Positions 22,808 to 32,633 of a DNA stretch of 38,538 nt are shown here, piece after piece. Location: contig QHYR01000046.1 of NCBI GenBank assembly GCA_003223315.1, positions 1 through 38,538 of the forward strand, read 5' to 3'. How positions within the stretch are numbered: position 1 is the stretch's first letter; each line of letters opens with the position of its first letter. The DNA is from Acidobacteriota bacterium. GTDB taxonomy: Bacteria; Acidobacteriota; Terriglobia; Acidiferrales; UBA7541. The notes below the pieces were generated by a model. It worked only from the letters and a program-made list of their open reading frames with translations. It was not told the origin of the DNA and made no database searches. Position numbers and translations under genes: made by a program.

Positions 22808-25795
22808 ATGATCAATTTGAGTAAAAGTGCGCCGCGAATCCTGGCTTTGATCCTGTTTGCGTTTTGGATCACCGGCGGGCTCTGGGCGCAGACGGGCGAG
22901 GTGAGCCTGCGCGGGCAGGTTACCGACCAGTCCGGCGCTGCCGTGCCTGGGGCTACCGTTACACTCGTCGGTCCTGACGGCGCGTCACGAGAGGCTCAAA
23001 CTGATGGGTCTGAGGGACGTTATATTTTCCGAGACCTGCCTCCGGGCATGTATACCCTTCGAATTCATGTGGCTGGCTTTGCCGATTTCGAGAAAACCGG
23101 GATCGTGATCACTCCTGGCCGGGCTCAAGCACTGGACGTGCGCCTGGTGGTCATTATGGAAAAACAGGAGGTTACGGTAAGAGAGGAAGACACAACGAAG
23201 ATCAGTGTGAGTCCTGCGAACAACGCCAGCGCGCTGGTCTTGAGTGGGGCCGATGACCTGGAATCCTTGTCGGACGATCCGACCGACCTCCAAGCGGATT
23301 TGCAGGCGCTAGCGGGGCCATCCGCCGGCCCGAGTCGCGGCTCGATTTTTGTCAATGGGTTTAGTGGCGGAAATCTTCCTTCCAAGGATTCGATTCGCGA
23401 AATTCGCATCAACCAGAATCCGTTCTCTCCCGAGTACGACAAGCTCGGTTATGGCCGTATCGAAATTTTCACCAAACCTGGCACAGAGCGATATCACGGC
23501 ACAGTCGATTACAACGTTGGCGGCGATATCTGGAATTCGCGAAATCCCTATGGTTCGCAGAAGGCGCCCTTCCTGCTGCGGGAATTGGAAGGTGGTGTCG
23601 GCGGACCGCTGGCGAAACACGCATCCTTTACTGTCAATTTCCAACGAAACTCCGTCGATAACGGTTCCATTGCCAATGGCGTCATGCTCGATCCTGTAAC
23701 GCTGGCCATTAGGCCGTTCGATGAGATCCTGAAGACGCCGCAACGCTTCACTCGGATCAACCCACGGGTCGATTATCAGCTCAATGACAATAACACTCTA
23801 ATGGTGTCGTACGAGGTCACCAACTCGAACATCAACGATGCCGGCATTGGCGGGTTCGACGTGATCTCTCGGGGTTACCATTCGCATTACCTGGACCAGG
23901 CGGTGCAAATGACGGAAACGGCAGTATTGAGTAGGAACATCAATGAAACCCGTTTCCAGTATTTCCGCACGGCCAATCAGATGACGCCGAACGATTTCAG
24001 CCCAGAAACTCAGGTGCTCGGATCATTTCGCGGCGGCGGATCGCAAATTGGCCAATCCGCCGATGCACAAAATAATTTCGAGCTGCAGAATTACACGTCG
24101 ATGATCCGGTCCGCGCATACTTGGCGCTTCGGCTTCCGCTTACGCGCGCAGGCTGAAGATAGCGTCGCGCGCCAAAATTTCAATGGCACCTTCACGTTTG
24201 CCGGCGGCCTGGCGCCGGAACTCGATGCCAACAATCAGCCCGTGCTCGACGCTTCGGGCCAGCCGGTGCTCACGCAGATCAATTCCATCGAACGATATCG
24301 CCGGACGCTTCTCTTCCAGCAGCTCGGCCTTTCGCCGGCACAGATTCTGGCCTTGGGCGGAGGTGCCAGACAATTCAGCATCGATACGGGCATCCCGCAA
24401 TTATCGACGCACCAGATGGACGTAGGCGTATTCGGGGGCGACGAGTGGAAGGTGCGCCCGAACATCACGCTAAATATGGGCTTCCGCTACGAGACCCAGA
24501 CCAACATCCACGACTGGCGCGATTTCGCGCCCCGGATTGCCGTGGCGTGGGCTCCCGGAGGTGGCGCCCAGAATTTGCGCGCCAAGACGGTGCTGCGTGC
24601 CGGTGTTGGCACGTTCTACGACCGCTTTCCGCTGGCCAATACGATCCTCGCAAAGCGTTATAACGGAGCCGTTCAACATCAATACGTGGTCGTCGATCCA
24701 AATTTCTTTCCGAATGTTCCAGCGTCAGCCGCGGTGGCCGCCTTAGCGTATGACTCCATACAAGAAGTGAGCGCCCGAATGCGTGGCCCGTATGTCATAC
24801 AGTCGGCGCTGAGTCTCGAGCGGCAGTTGCCGGCGAATACGGCGCTGGCGATTACCTACACCTACTCCCGTGGCGTCTATCTATTCCGTTCGGAGGATAT
24901 CAACGCGCCTTTGCCCGGCACATTTAATCCCAACGTGCAAGGCAGCGGCCTATTTCCGCTCGGAGTGCCCGGCCCGGTCTTTCGGATGGAGTCTTCCGGA
25001 ATTTACAATCAGAACCAACTGATTGCGAATATCAACACGCGAGTCAACCAAGGCGTCTCCCTGTTCGGCTTCTATGTACTCAATCATGCCATGAGTAACA
25101 CCGATGGCATTGGCACGTTTCCAGCGAATCCCTACAACCCTACGGGCGAGTACGGACCCGCGTCCACTGATGTGCGGCACCGCGTCACGGTGGGCGGATC
25201 CATAAATATGATGTGGAGTGTGCGGATCAGCCCGTTCGTGATCCTTCAGTCGGGTGCGCCCTTCGATATCACTGCGGGCGACGATCTGTACGGAACCACG
25301 CTCTTCAATGCGCGTCCTGGAATCGCAATCAACCCGGGTGCAGCTGGCGTGATTCAAACGCGTTATGGCCTGCTCGATCCCAACCCATCGCCTGGCGAGC
25401 AAATTATTGGCCGTAATTACGGGCGCGGTCCGAGCCAATTCCGGGTCAACTTACGGCTGTCCAAAGCCATTGGCTTCGGGACCGAGCACGGCTCTACCAC
25501 CGCACAAGGACCAAGCGGCGGTCAGAGCCGCGGAGGCGCAACCGCGGAGCAAGCCTCGGGTAGAGCTTTGGGCGCGATCATCGGTAATCCAAAAACGGTC
25601 CACCGCTACAATTTGATCTTTTCCGTCTCCGCTCAGAACATACTGAACCACAACAATCCAGGACCCATTAACGGCGACATTACATCGCCCTTGTTCGGCT
25701 TGTCGAACCAGATTGCGGGCGGGCCCAATGGCGAGGGATTCTTCGAGACCGCCAATAACCGACGCCTGGAAATGCAGACGCGCTTCACCTTCTAG
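22808..25795 (+). CDS. TonB-dependent receptor, Oar-like
   Basis: A signal peptide (ILALILFAFWITGGLWAQ) is followed by a carboxypeptidase-regulatory-like domain (VSLRGQVTDQSGAAVPGATV). A degenerate plug region (SRGSIFVNGFSGGNLPSKD) precedes a long beta-barrel ending in an aromatic residue (MQTRFTF), the outer-membrane insertion signal. At 995 aa it matches the Oar-type receptors of Acidobacteria. No clear TonB box is visible. It probably moves a substrate or peptide across the outer membrane. Being in the propeller regulon, a metal complex is a possible substrate, but this is inference. I start at ATG 22808 because the signal peptide begins there. Confidence 0.88.
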   Translation: MINLSKSAPRILALILFAFWITGGLWAQTGEVSLRGQVTDQSGAAVPGATVTLVGPDGASREAQTDGSEGRYIFRDLPPGMYTLRIHVAGFADFEKTGIVITPGRAQALDVRLVVIMEKQEVTVREEDTTKISVSPANNASALVLSGADDLESLSDDPTDLQADLQALAGPSAGPSRGSIFVNGFSGGNLPSKDSIREIRINQNPFSPEYDKLGYGRIEIFTKPGTERYHGTVDYNVGGDIWNSRNPYGSQKAPFLLRELEGGVGGPLAKHASFTVNFQRNSVDNGSIANGVMLDPVTLAIRPFDEILKTPQRFTRINPRVDYQLNDNNTLMVSYEVTNSNINDAGIGGFDVISRGYHSHYLDQAVQMTETAVLSRNINETRFQYFRTANQMTPNDFSPETQVLGSFRGGGSQIGQSADAQNNFELQNYTSMIRSAHTWRFGFRLRAQAEDSVARQNFNGTFTFAGGLAPELDANNQPVLDASGQPVLTQINSIERYRRTLLFQQLGLSPAQILALGGGARQFSIDTGIPQLSTHQMDVGVFGGDEWKVRPNITLNMGFRYETQTNIHDWRDFAPRIAVAWAPGGGAQNLRAKTVLRAGVGTFYDRFPLANTILAKRYNGAVQHQYVVVDPNFFPNVPASAAVAALAYDSIQEVSARMRGPYVIQSALSLERQLPANTALAITYTYSRGVYLFRSEDINAPLPGTFNPNVQGSGLFPLGVPGPVFRMESSGIYNQNQLIANINTRVNQGVSLFGFYVLNHAMSNTDGIGTFPANPYNPTGEYGPASTDVRHRVTVGGSINMMWSVRISPFVILQSGAPFDITAGDDLYGTTLFNARPGIAINPGAAGVIQTRYGLLDPNPSPGEQIIGRNYGRGPSQFRVNLRLSKAIGFGTEHGSTTAQGPSGGQSRGGATAEQASGRALGAIIGNPKTVHRYNLIFSVSAQNILNHNNPGPINGDITSPLFGLSNQIAGGPNGEGFFETANNRRLEMQTRFTF

Positions 25796-25887
25796 AGCAG
25801 TCGATCTGCGCCTAGCGCTCGAAAGACAGCTTCGATGAATCGAATGCGAAGACTAAGACTGCGGCGTCACGCGAAAGTACGCTGGCA

Positions 25888-28800
25888 CTAAGCCACCTTG
25901 CGGAAAATCCGTTCGTACAGAACGGGCAGGAGGAAAAGTGTAAGTAGGGTCGAACTCGACAAACCTCCAATCACTACCGTGGCGAGAGGCCGCTGCACTT
26001 CTGCTCCAGTGGAAGTCGCGATGGCCATGGGAATGAAGCCGATGCTGGCCACGCAGGCAGTCATCAGCACGGGACGGAGTCTGCGCCGAGCTCCGGCAAG
26101 CACGGCAGAGCGCACAGGCTCGCCAGCCTGACGCAATTGGTTGATGGAGCTGACTAGCACAACGCCGTTCAGCATGGCTACTCCAAACAGGGCAATAAAA
26201 CCGACCGAGGCCGAAAGATTCAAATTCATCCCGCGAATCCACAGTGCCGCGATACCTCCCACCAGTGCAAATGGCACATTTCCAACAACGAGCAGCGCCT
26301 GCTTCATCGAGGCGAATGTGAAGTAGAGCAAAACGAAAATCGCAGCAATGGCGATCGGAACGATGAGAGCCAGGCGGCTCATGGCCCGCTGCTGATTTTC
26401 AAACTGCCCGCCATATTCGATGAAATAGCCGGGGGGCAGCGTGATCTGCCGGTCGAGCTTCGCGCGGACCTCGGCGACAAAGCTGCCCAAGTCGCGGCCA
26501 CGTACGTTGGACATGACAACGATGCGCCGCTGGCCCTCTTCCCTTTCGATTTTTTCGGGGCCGCGTGTCACCTCCACGCGCGCCACCTGGTCCAAGGTAA
26601 CTTGTTCGCCGGCAGGCGCGCGCAACAGAACGGCGCGCATGGCGTCGGGATCGGTGCGATAACGCTCGGGCAAGCGAATGGCCACCGTGTATCGTTTCTG
26701 GCCATCAATCACTTGCGAGACCACCGAACCGGAACCACCTGCCGCAACCGCCTCTTCTACGTCGGTTACGTTCAATCCATAACGGGCCAGCACCGCACGG
26801 TCCACGCTAACAGAGAGCTCGGCCACGCCGCTGGTGACTTCCATTTGAGCGTCGGCGGCCCCGCGCACCGTGGATACCACGCGCAATGCCTGCTGGCCCA
26901 AAGCATTCAGAGTGCGGAAGGCGTCGCCGAAGATCTTGATAGCCAAATCGGCCTTCACGCCGGAAATGGTCTCATCGATGCGCATAGCCATGGGTTGCGT
27001 GAAGTTGTAAGCAATGCCGGGAATTCGCGCCAGTTCCTTGTCTAGGGCGGTGATCAAATCCTCCTTGGTGTGGAATCGTTTCCATGTATTCATCGGTTTG
27101 AGCAATAGATACGTGTCGCCTTCGTTGATCCCCATGGCTTCGGTGGCGAAGTCCGGGCGGCCGATCTTGATTACGACGTCCGATATTTCCGGGAAGGCTC
27201 GCAATCGCCGCTCGATGCGTTTGCTGATCTCCACAGAATCCGTCAGCGAAACTCCCGGCAGCTTGCGCGTTTCCACCAGGATCGACCCTTCGTCCAATCG
27301 CGGCATGAACTCGGTGCCCATGAAGAAAAGCGATCCGAGCGCCGCAGCCAAGATGGTTGCCGCAGTACCAACGGTCAGCCACGGGCGATCCATCGTCCAA
27401 GCAAGAAGCTGCGCGTAGCCGCTATTCAGCACTGCCATCCAGCCATGTTCTTGCTTGCGGACTCGGCCCAACGGAATTCCTTTGCGGAAGGCAAACGAAA
27501 CCATCAAGGGTACCATGGTCAGCGCCAGAAGGAGCGACCCTGCAAGAGCCGCGCATACGGTGATGGCCATGGGACGAAACATTCGGCCCTCCAGGCCTTG
27601 CAGGAACAAAATCGGCAGGTAGACAGCGATGATGATGATTACGGCGAAGGTCATGGGCCTCGCGACTTCGTAGGCCGCTCGGCGCACCGATTCCAAAGGC
27701 GTTTCGTGCGGGTGGCTCTGCTCCAGGCGGTGGACGGAATTCTCCATCATGACCACCGCTCCATCCACGATCATCCCGAAATCTATGGCTCCCAGGCTCA
27801 TCAGATTCGCGCTGATGCCGAAGAGCCGCATGCCCAGAAAGCTGAAGAGCATCGAGAAGGGAATGATCGAGGCGGTGATAATCGCAGCCCGGAGATTGCC
27901 GAGGAACAGCAGGAGCACCACCGTGACCAGGACAAAGCCCTCGAATAGGTTCTTCTCGACCGTGTGAATCGTGCCGTCGATCACAAAGGATTGATCGTAG
28001 AAGGGATTGATCTTGACGCCTGGTGGAAGGCGCAGGGCGGCGATTCGCTCTTTGACTCTTTCGATCAGTCGTTTGCCATTTTCACCCTTTAGCATGATGA
28101 CCATGCCAGACACCGTCTCGCCGTTTCGGAGGGTAGCGCCTTCGGGCGGCGCCGATCCGACACGCACTTCGGCCACGTCCCGGACCAGAACGGGCGTGCC
28201 GTTCTTGGCGGTGAGTACGACATTGCCAAGGTCGTCGGTGTTGACGGCACGGCCGTTGCCGATGAGCGTGTACTGTTCGGAGGCGTGCTCGATGTAGCCG
28301 CCGCCGAAATTGGTGTTGTTCTCTTGCACCCGCTCGGCTACGTCGTGCAGCGTGAGTCCGTACTGTTCGAGTAACGCGGGATCCACGACGATCTGAAACT
28401 GCTTGGTTTGCCCGCCCCAAGCATTGATCTCGCTCACACCCGGGAGCGTGCGCAACTGCCCCTTGATCACCCACTCGTGCAGGTCCTTCAGCTCCATCGG
28501 GCTCATCGGCCCAGATAGCGTGTACTGGTAGAGCTCGCCGAAGGCCGTTGCGGGAAGGCCCAGAGAGGGCTGCACATTCTGGGGGAGCAGCGTCGAAATT
28601 TGCTGCAAACGCTCGCTGACCAGTTGCCGCGCGAAGTACATGGGCACGGAGTCGTCGAAAACCACCGTGACCATGGACAAGCCGAGCTTGGAAAGGGAAC
28701 GCACCTCCTCCTTCTTTGGCAAGCCCAGCATGGCGCGTTCGATCGGGTAGGTGACAAGCTGCTCAACCTCGCTGGGAGGCAGAGACGGCGCATCGGTGAC

Positions 28801-28947
28801 AACAACTACCTGGTTGTTGGTGAGATCGGGGAAGGCTTCGACGGGAATGGTGTATAGGGCGTATCCCCCGGCGACCAGCAGGGCCAAGATGGCGGCCAAC
28901 ACCAGCCAGCGATACGACAGCGTGAAATCAACAATGCGATTCAGCAT
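25888..28947 (-). CDS. czcA: HME-family RND efflux pump inner-membrane subunit, CzcA-like
   Basis: This is a 1019-aa proton-driven heavy-metal RND pump. A 12-helix layout with two large periplasmic loops is evident. The segment GAIDFGMIVDGAVVMMEN near residue 400 carries the D-D-E residues needed for proton relay in CzcA. The DFG...DG form is that of Czc/Cnr-type pumps rather than CusA (which has an IGAMVDAA form). It starts 4 bases after the MFP gene. The substrate is probably Co/Zn/Cd/Ni, although I cannot exclude Cu/Ag. It is convergent with the TonB receptor gene, with a 92-base gap. Confidence 0.93.
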   Translation of the reverse strand: MLNRIVDFTLSYRWLVLAAILALLVAGGYALYTIPVEAFPDLTNNQVVVVTDAPSLPPSEVEQLVTYPIERAMLGLPKKEEVRSLSKLGLSMVTVVFDDSVPMYFARQLVSERLQQISTLLPQNVQPSLGLPATAFGELYQYTLSGPMSPMELKDLHEWVIKGQLRTLPGVSEINAWGGQTKQFQIVVDPALLEQYGLTLHDVAERVQENNTNFGGGYIEHASEQYTLIGNGRAVNTDDLGNVVLTAKNGTPVLVRDVAEVRVGSAPPEGATLRNGETVSGMVIMLKGENGKRLIERVKERIAALRLPPGVKINPFYDQSFVIDGTIHTVEKNLFEGFVLVTVVLLLFLGNLRAAIITASIIPFSMLFSFLGMRLFGISANLMSLGAIDFGMIVDGAVVMMENSVHRLEQSHPHETPLESVRRAAYEVARPMTFAVIIIIAVYLPILFLQGLEGRMFRPMAITVCAALAGSLLLALTMVPLMVSFAFRKGIPLGRVRKQEHGWMAVLNSGYAQLLAWTMDRPWLTVGTAATILAAALGSLFFMGTEFMPRLDEGSILVETRKLPGVSLTDSVEISKRIERRLRAFPEISDVVIKIGRPDFATEAMGINEGDTYLLLKPMNTWKRFHTKEDLITALDKELARIPGIAYNFTQPMAMRIDETISGVKADLAIKIFGDAFRTLNALGQQALRVVSTVRGAADAQMEVTSGVAELSVSVDRAVLARYGLNVTDVEEAVAAGGSGSVVSQVIDGQKRYTVAIRLPERYRTDPDAMRAVLLRAPAGEQVTLDQVARVEVTRGPEKIEREEGQRRIVVMSNVRGRDLGSFVAEVRAKLDRQITLPPGYFIEYGGQFENQQRAMSRLALIVPIAIAAIFVLLYFTFASMKQALLVVGNVPFALVGGIAALWIRGMNLNLSASVGFIALFGVAMLNGVVLVSSINQLRQAGEPVRSAVLAGARRRLRPVLMTACVASIGFIPMAIATSTGAEVQRPLATVVIGGLSSSTLLTLFLLPVLYERIFRKVA

Positions 28948-28951
28948 GGTC

Positions 28952-30154
28952 CTACTCGCTTTCCATCGTGGATTTCAGGAGTTGCGATTTCAGGATGAAG
29001 CTCCCGCGGACGACAATCTGCTCTCCCGGCCTGAGGCCGTCGAAAACAGGAGATTTGCCGCTCGCCGTCTCACCCATCCGGACCGGACGGACGGAAAAGC
29101 GATCGGGTGCCGTTCGCACGAAGACGACGTCTTGACCGTCAATCTGCTGAACGGCATCGGAAGGCACGAGCAGGACGGGTTTGCGCTTGCCCACTGGTAT
29201 CTCGGCCCTGGCCAGCATCTCCGGTCGCAGCCGGTTGCCGGCGTTATTCAACACGATCCGGACCTGCATTACGCGGGTAGCAGGATCGAGCCCTTGGCCG
29301 AGATTGGTGATCTTGCCCGAGAAGTGGTGGTCGGGCATGCCCTGCAGAGTCACCGTCGCAGGCTGGCCGACACGGAGCTCCGCGAGATTCTCCTGGCGAA
29401 CCGAGGCGAGCATCCAGACCTGAGAGAGATCACCGATCACGAATGTGTCCGTCGAAGGCTGCACGGTTTTCCCAGGAGTCACGACCTTCTCGATGATGTA
29501 GCCGCTTGCGGGAGCGAGAATGGGCACATCATCGGCAATCTCCTCGGGCGTGCCAGGGGGAGGATCGGCGGGCACACGAAGGTCATCTTCGAGCTGATCC
29601 TTGATGCGATCGATGACGATCTGACCGCCCTTGAGCGCAGACTGCGCGCTTACCAGTTCCTGGCGCGCCTCCTCTACCTGCTGGACCGATCCCGCCTTGA
29701 GCGACAGAAGTTTCTGGGCACGATCATACTTGCGCTGGGCCTGGGCGGCAGCCGCCTCCAGCCGGTTCAGGTCAGCCACCGCAGTGCGATATTGCGCGCG
29801 GGCTTCGCGCACTTCGTCCGCGTGGTAGCGGGCCAATATCTGGCCCTTTTGCACATAGTCGCCCAATTCGGCATACACGGTCACGACCAGACCGTCTGTG
29901 CGTACGCCGACACGCCAAGTCCGGTCATTTGCTAGCGCGATGTGGCCGGTGACGCGCAACATTTGCGGTTCGGTGCTCAACACTGTGGTTTGTGTCTCGA
30001 TCATGCCTGCCGTTTGGTCGGCGGGCGAGAGCACAACCTCACTTTTGTCTCGCTCTGCAGTGCGCTCCGCTGCCGGGGCGCGTGTGCTGCTGTTGCACCC
30101 GGCTGCGACCAAAGAAGAAACAATCACTCCGAGAGCGATTAGACGCTTGATCAT
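28952..30154 (-). CDS. czcB: RND efflux periplasmic adaptor (MFP), lipoprotein
   Basis: A lipoprotein signal ends in the lipobox LVAAGC. The hairpin region (AEVREAR...QRKYDRAQKLLSLKAGSVQQVEE) is a coiled coil flanked by lipoyl halves (VVTVYAELGDYVQKGQIL and APASGYIIEKVVTPGKTV). A beta-barrel and a membrane-proximal domain follow. The 400-aa length is standard. The start overlaps the outer-membrane factor stop (ATGA), and it is followed 4 bases later by the pump gene. No Met-rich CusB-type site and no obvious N-terminal His cluster was seen. Confidence 0.92.
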   Translation of the reverse strand: MIKRLIALGVIVSSLVAAGCNSSTRAPAAERTAERDKSEVVLSPADQTAGMIETQTTVLSTEPQMLRVTGHIALANDRTWRVGVRTDGLVVTVYAELGDYVQKGQILARYHADEVREARAQYRTAVADLNRLEAAAAQAQRKYDRAQKLLSLKAGSVQQVEEARQELVSAQSALKGGQIVIDRIKDQLEDDLRVPADPPPGTPEEIADDVPILAPASGYIIEKVVTPGKTVQPSTDTFVIGDLSQVWMLASVRQENLAELRVGQPATVTLQGMPDHHFSGKITNLGQGLDPATRVMQVRIVLNNAGNRLRPEMLARAEIPVGKRKPVLLVPSDAVQQIDGQDVVFVRTAPDRFSVRPVRMGETASGKSPVFDGLRPGEQIVVRGSFILKSQLLKSTMESE

Positions 30155-31422
30155 GGCGCAACCCCTTCCGCAACTTGCAAGTCGACTATGCTCTGCTGGT
30201 ATTCCACCATCCCCTGCACGTAGGCGAGTTGCGCATCGAGCCGCGCGCGTTCCGCGTCCAGTAAACGGAGCAGGTCCGTACCGCCTTGCGTGTAAGCGTC
30301 CTGCGCGATTTCGGAAATCTCCGTCGCGTGCTCCCGAAGAGGTTGGAGGTTCTCCACAACTTCATTCCGTCGCAATTGATACCCTTGGAGCGCGCCGTAG
30401 TAGTCCGCGAGAACGCTCGACTGCGCGGCTGCCAGCAATTGCTGCTGCCTGCTGACTTCCGCTGTTGCTGTGGCGCGGTTTCCCTGATTTCGGTCCGAGA
30501 TTGGAAGCGTGATCTGCAACCCGGCCAGGGCCGTATTTATTCCAGTTGTAGAATCTACTAACTGCGTCCTCTTGTAGCCATAGAGGATGTTAAGGTCAGG
30601 GCGTGCGGAGACTGCCTCCAGTCTGGCTTTGGCCTGTGCCTCCTCTAGCGCTGCACGGGCTAACCTCATCTCAACGCGCTGCGCGAGTACTTGTTGAGCA
30701 TCCACAGGAGTGAGCGGGGTCTGGTTGGCGTCCAGCGGCTCGGTTAAGACCAACTCGGGAAAGTCGATCTGCCCCATCTCCTTTTGGAGTTGCACGCGCG
30801 CGCGGGTAGCCTCGATGGCGGCCAGATTGGACGAGATCTTTAGGCGTTCGCTTTCCAACCTGATGCGCAGGAAGTCCTGCTCGGAGATCGCTCCTACACT
30901 GAGTTGTGCGGAGTGGTAATCAATGATGCGTTGAAAGTTGTCGACAGTAGCTTTCAGGAGATCGCGAGCTTCCTGAGCGCCACGCGCCGACCAATAGGAT
31001 TGTTTGACACTTTGCGCAATCTGCCGCCGCGTGAGTTCGTATTGAGCCTCGCTCGTGCCGACCTCCTTTCCGGCCACCGCGATTCGCTGTTTTCTCTTCC
31101 CCAGAACGTCAAGAGGCTGGGTCAGATATGCGTAGGTGTCTACGTCACGGGAATAGGTTTGACCAGGCCTCAAATTCTGGTTTTCAAACTGGAATGTGGG
31201 GTTCGGAATCAGAGCGGACTGCTTCTCAAGTCCGTGAGCCGCAGAAATTCGTTCCGCTTCGGCCTTCAAGCTTGCGCGTGACTCGAGCGCTTTACTGACA
31301 GACTCCTGTAGGCTGAGCATAGATTGGGCTTGGCAAGGCATAGAGATGGGGACGCCTATGAAAACCAAGGTGCAGATCAAGGCACGAATTTCACATCCCG
31401 AAACCAGAACTGTCGTTTTCAT
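30151..31422 (-). CDS. czcC: Outer-membrane factor, TolC/CzcC-like
   Basis: A signal peptide (LICTLVFIGVPISMPCQAQ) precedes the long helical repeats typical of the family. These include SKALESRASLKAEAERI, a central YLTQPLDVLGKRKQRI and a second repeat (DLLRLLDAERARLDAQLAYVQ). At 423 aa it is about the size of CzcC. It is the first gene of the three-gene pump operon, with a strong ribosome binding site (GGAGAG). It forms the outer-membrane exit duct. No TTCAG site is visible upstream. Confidence 0.9.
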   Translation of the reverse strand: MKTTVLVSGCEIRALICTLVFIGVPISMPCQAQSMLSLQESVSKALESRASLKAEAERISAAHGLEKQSALIPNPTFQFENQNLRPGQTYSRDVDTYAYLTQPLDVLGKRKQRIAVAGKEVGTSEAQYELTRRQIAQSVKQSYWSARGAQEARDLLKATVDNFQRIIDYHSAQLSVGAISEQDFLRIRLESERLKISSNLAAIEATRARVQLQKEMGQIDFPELVLTEPLDANQTPLTPVDAQQVLAQRVEMRLARAALEEAQAKARLEAVSARPDLNILYGYKRTQLVDSTTGINTALAGLQITLPISDRNQGNRATATAEVSRQQQLLAAAQSSVLADYYGALQGYQLRRNEVVENLQPLREHATEISEIAQDAYTQGGTDLLRLLDAERARLDAQLAYVQGMVEYQQSIVDLQVAEGVAP

Positions 31423-31514
31423 AGCTCTCCTATCAGCCGATGTATAGAAGCCGGGTGCAGCCGCACCAAGACGGTGGAAACGGAAACAGACACGCGTAGC
31501 GTTCTTAAGGCAGG

Positions 31515-31907
31515 CTAAGCAGGAGGGGCACGGGGAACGGAAGACTCAGCACATGGAGGGTCGTGGCCCTGTGCCTGGACAAACTCGGCAGGAGCAAATG
31601 ATTTGTCAGGAACGAATACCGTAGTCGCTGGCTCAGCTTGGTAAGCAAGCAAGAGTGCCGTCTGAGGAACGCTAGTGAAGGTATCAAGAGATGAGGAAAC
31701 GTGGTCCTTGTGTTTGGCCTCAACGCTGTTGCCATGGTTTTCAGCGGTTGGGATGGATATGGCGTAGAAATGTACATGAACGATTGTGGAGTCGTCGTGA
31801 TCTCCGTCTGTCTCGTGACCAGCGGAAAGATGGACATGCTGATAAGGCGCCATGAAGAACGCCAAAAGCACAGCAAGACACGCCGGCAGAATCGTAAGTC
31901 GCCGCAT
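31515..31907 (-). CDS. His-rich exported protein before the czc operon
   Basis: The ATG at 31907 gives a signal anchor (LTILPACLAVLLAFFMAP) followed by a histidine- and aspartate-rich region (HVHLSAGHETDGDHDD, VHVHFYAI, KHKDHV). This is consistent with a periplasmic metal-binding protein. A longer TTG start at 31937 has no signal-like advantage. It lies 92 bases upstream of czcC on the same strand, so it may be the first gene of the efflux operon. No CzcE or other family signature is recognised, and metal binding is inferred from composition only. Confidence 0.7.
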   Translation of the reverse strand: MRRLTILPACLAVLLAFFMAPYQHVHLSAGHETDGDHDDSTIVHVHFYAISIPTAENHGNSVEAKHKDHVSSSLDTFTSVPQTALLLAYQAEPATTVFVPDKSFAPAEFVQAQGHDPPCAESSVPRAPPA

Positions 31908-31949
31908 TACCGACTGACTATGCACAAGTGGCCGCAATGATTCAAATCC

Positions 31950-32287
31950 AGCTCAATATTCCGGTCGAGCAATACGCGCAGGTCACATGCATCGGTACCC
32001 CGCTAGAAACTCTCAGCTGCCGTAGGCCTTATCCGCTCGTAGGCTCTCGGGGCAGACGCCCGAACCGCTCCTTCACCGGCGCGAGCATCAGGCGTGAGGT
32101 GAGGTCAGCCTCAGATGCAGGCAGCGTTCATTCGACAAGCGGTAGAATTCATCCAGTCTCCTCGCAGTGGAATGTTTCCGCCTGTGCCCAGGCGCACGTC
32201 ACGGAACATGCTTCAAAGCTGATTGCTTTTCCCTGAATTCGGCTCGCCTACAACGAAGAGCGCCCGTTCGAAATAATAGAAAGGCAT
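31950..32287 (-). pseudogene. Decayed P-loop NTPase gene
   Basis: From ATG 32287 (AAGGA upstream) the frame reads MPFYYFERALFVVGEPNSG, then KSNQL and a stop, a Walker A motif. Further on, other registers give protein-like pieces, e.g. FRDVRLGTGGNIPLRG and EFYRLSNERCLHLRLTSPHA. At least two frameshifts are needed. The family is unknown. It lies in the degraded right edge of the island. Confidence 0.45.
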
Positions 32288-32314
32288 TATTTGTTCCTTT
32301 TTTGCCGCCGTCGC

Positions 32315-32475
32315 TCATGAAGTCTTCGGGACTAACGCCAGCGGTTCGCCTGCCAGTCCTTTCTTAACCAGCCTGGCGAGGAAGTCCGCAAACGGCGCGA
32401 TATCCTCGCCGATACTCGCTTTTTCGAGCGCCTTGATATAAATCTTGCGGTCTCCCACGAATATCACTGTAGACC
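32315..32475 (-). pseudogene. Fic-like C-terminal fragment
   Basis: The minus frame reads VGDRKIYIKALEKASIGEDI then APFADFLARLVKKGL before its stop. This is the C-terminal helix pattern of Fic-domain proteins (YxxALExA...D..PF..FL). The AMPylation motif HPFxxGNGR would lie upstream and is missing, because the plus-strand transposase tail begins at about 32470. It is a 3' remnant only. Confidence 0.45.
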
Positions 32476-32633
32476 TGAACGAACGCGTGGAGGAATTCAT
32501 TGAGCGGTACTACAACGAGTGCCGGCTACATTCGGCGCTAGACTATTGTTTGCCCGAAGAGTTCGAAAAAGAGTCCCAAATGGATTTCGAGAGAGCCTCC
32601 GCGGCGGCGATTATGACGTTCTTGGGCGGATGA
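32471..32633 (+). pseudogene. IS3-type transposase C-terminal fragment
   Basis: VEEFIERYYNECRLHSALDY followed by CLPEEFE matches the usual C-terminus of IS3-family OrfB (FI..YN..R.HSALGY.PP.E.E). The catalytic D and E and the rest of the gene are missing. It abuts the Fic-like remnant, which suggests the insertion sequence once interrupted it. Confidence 0.7.

Noticed and set aside
27445-27948. 167-aa plus-strand frame
   Set aside because: It is antisense to the CzcA-like pump gene and has a low-complexity His/Glu-rich composition typical of a shadow.
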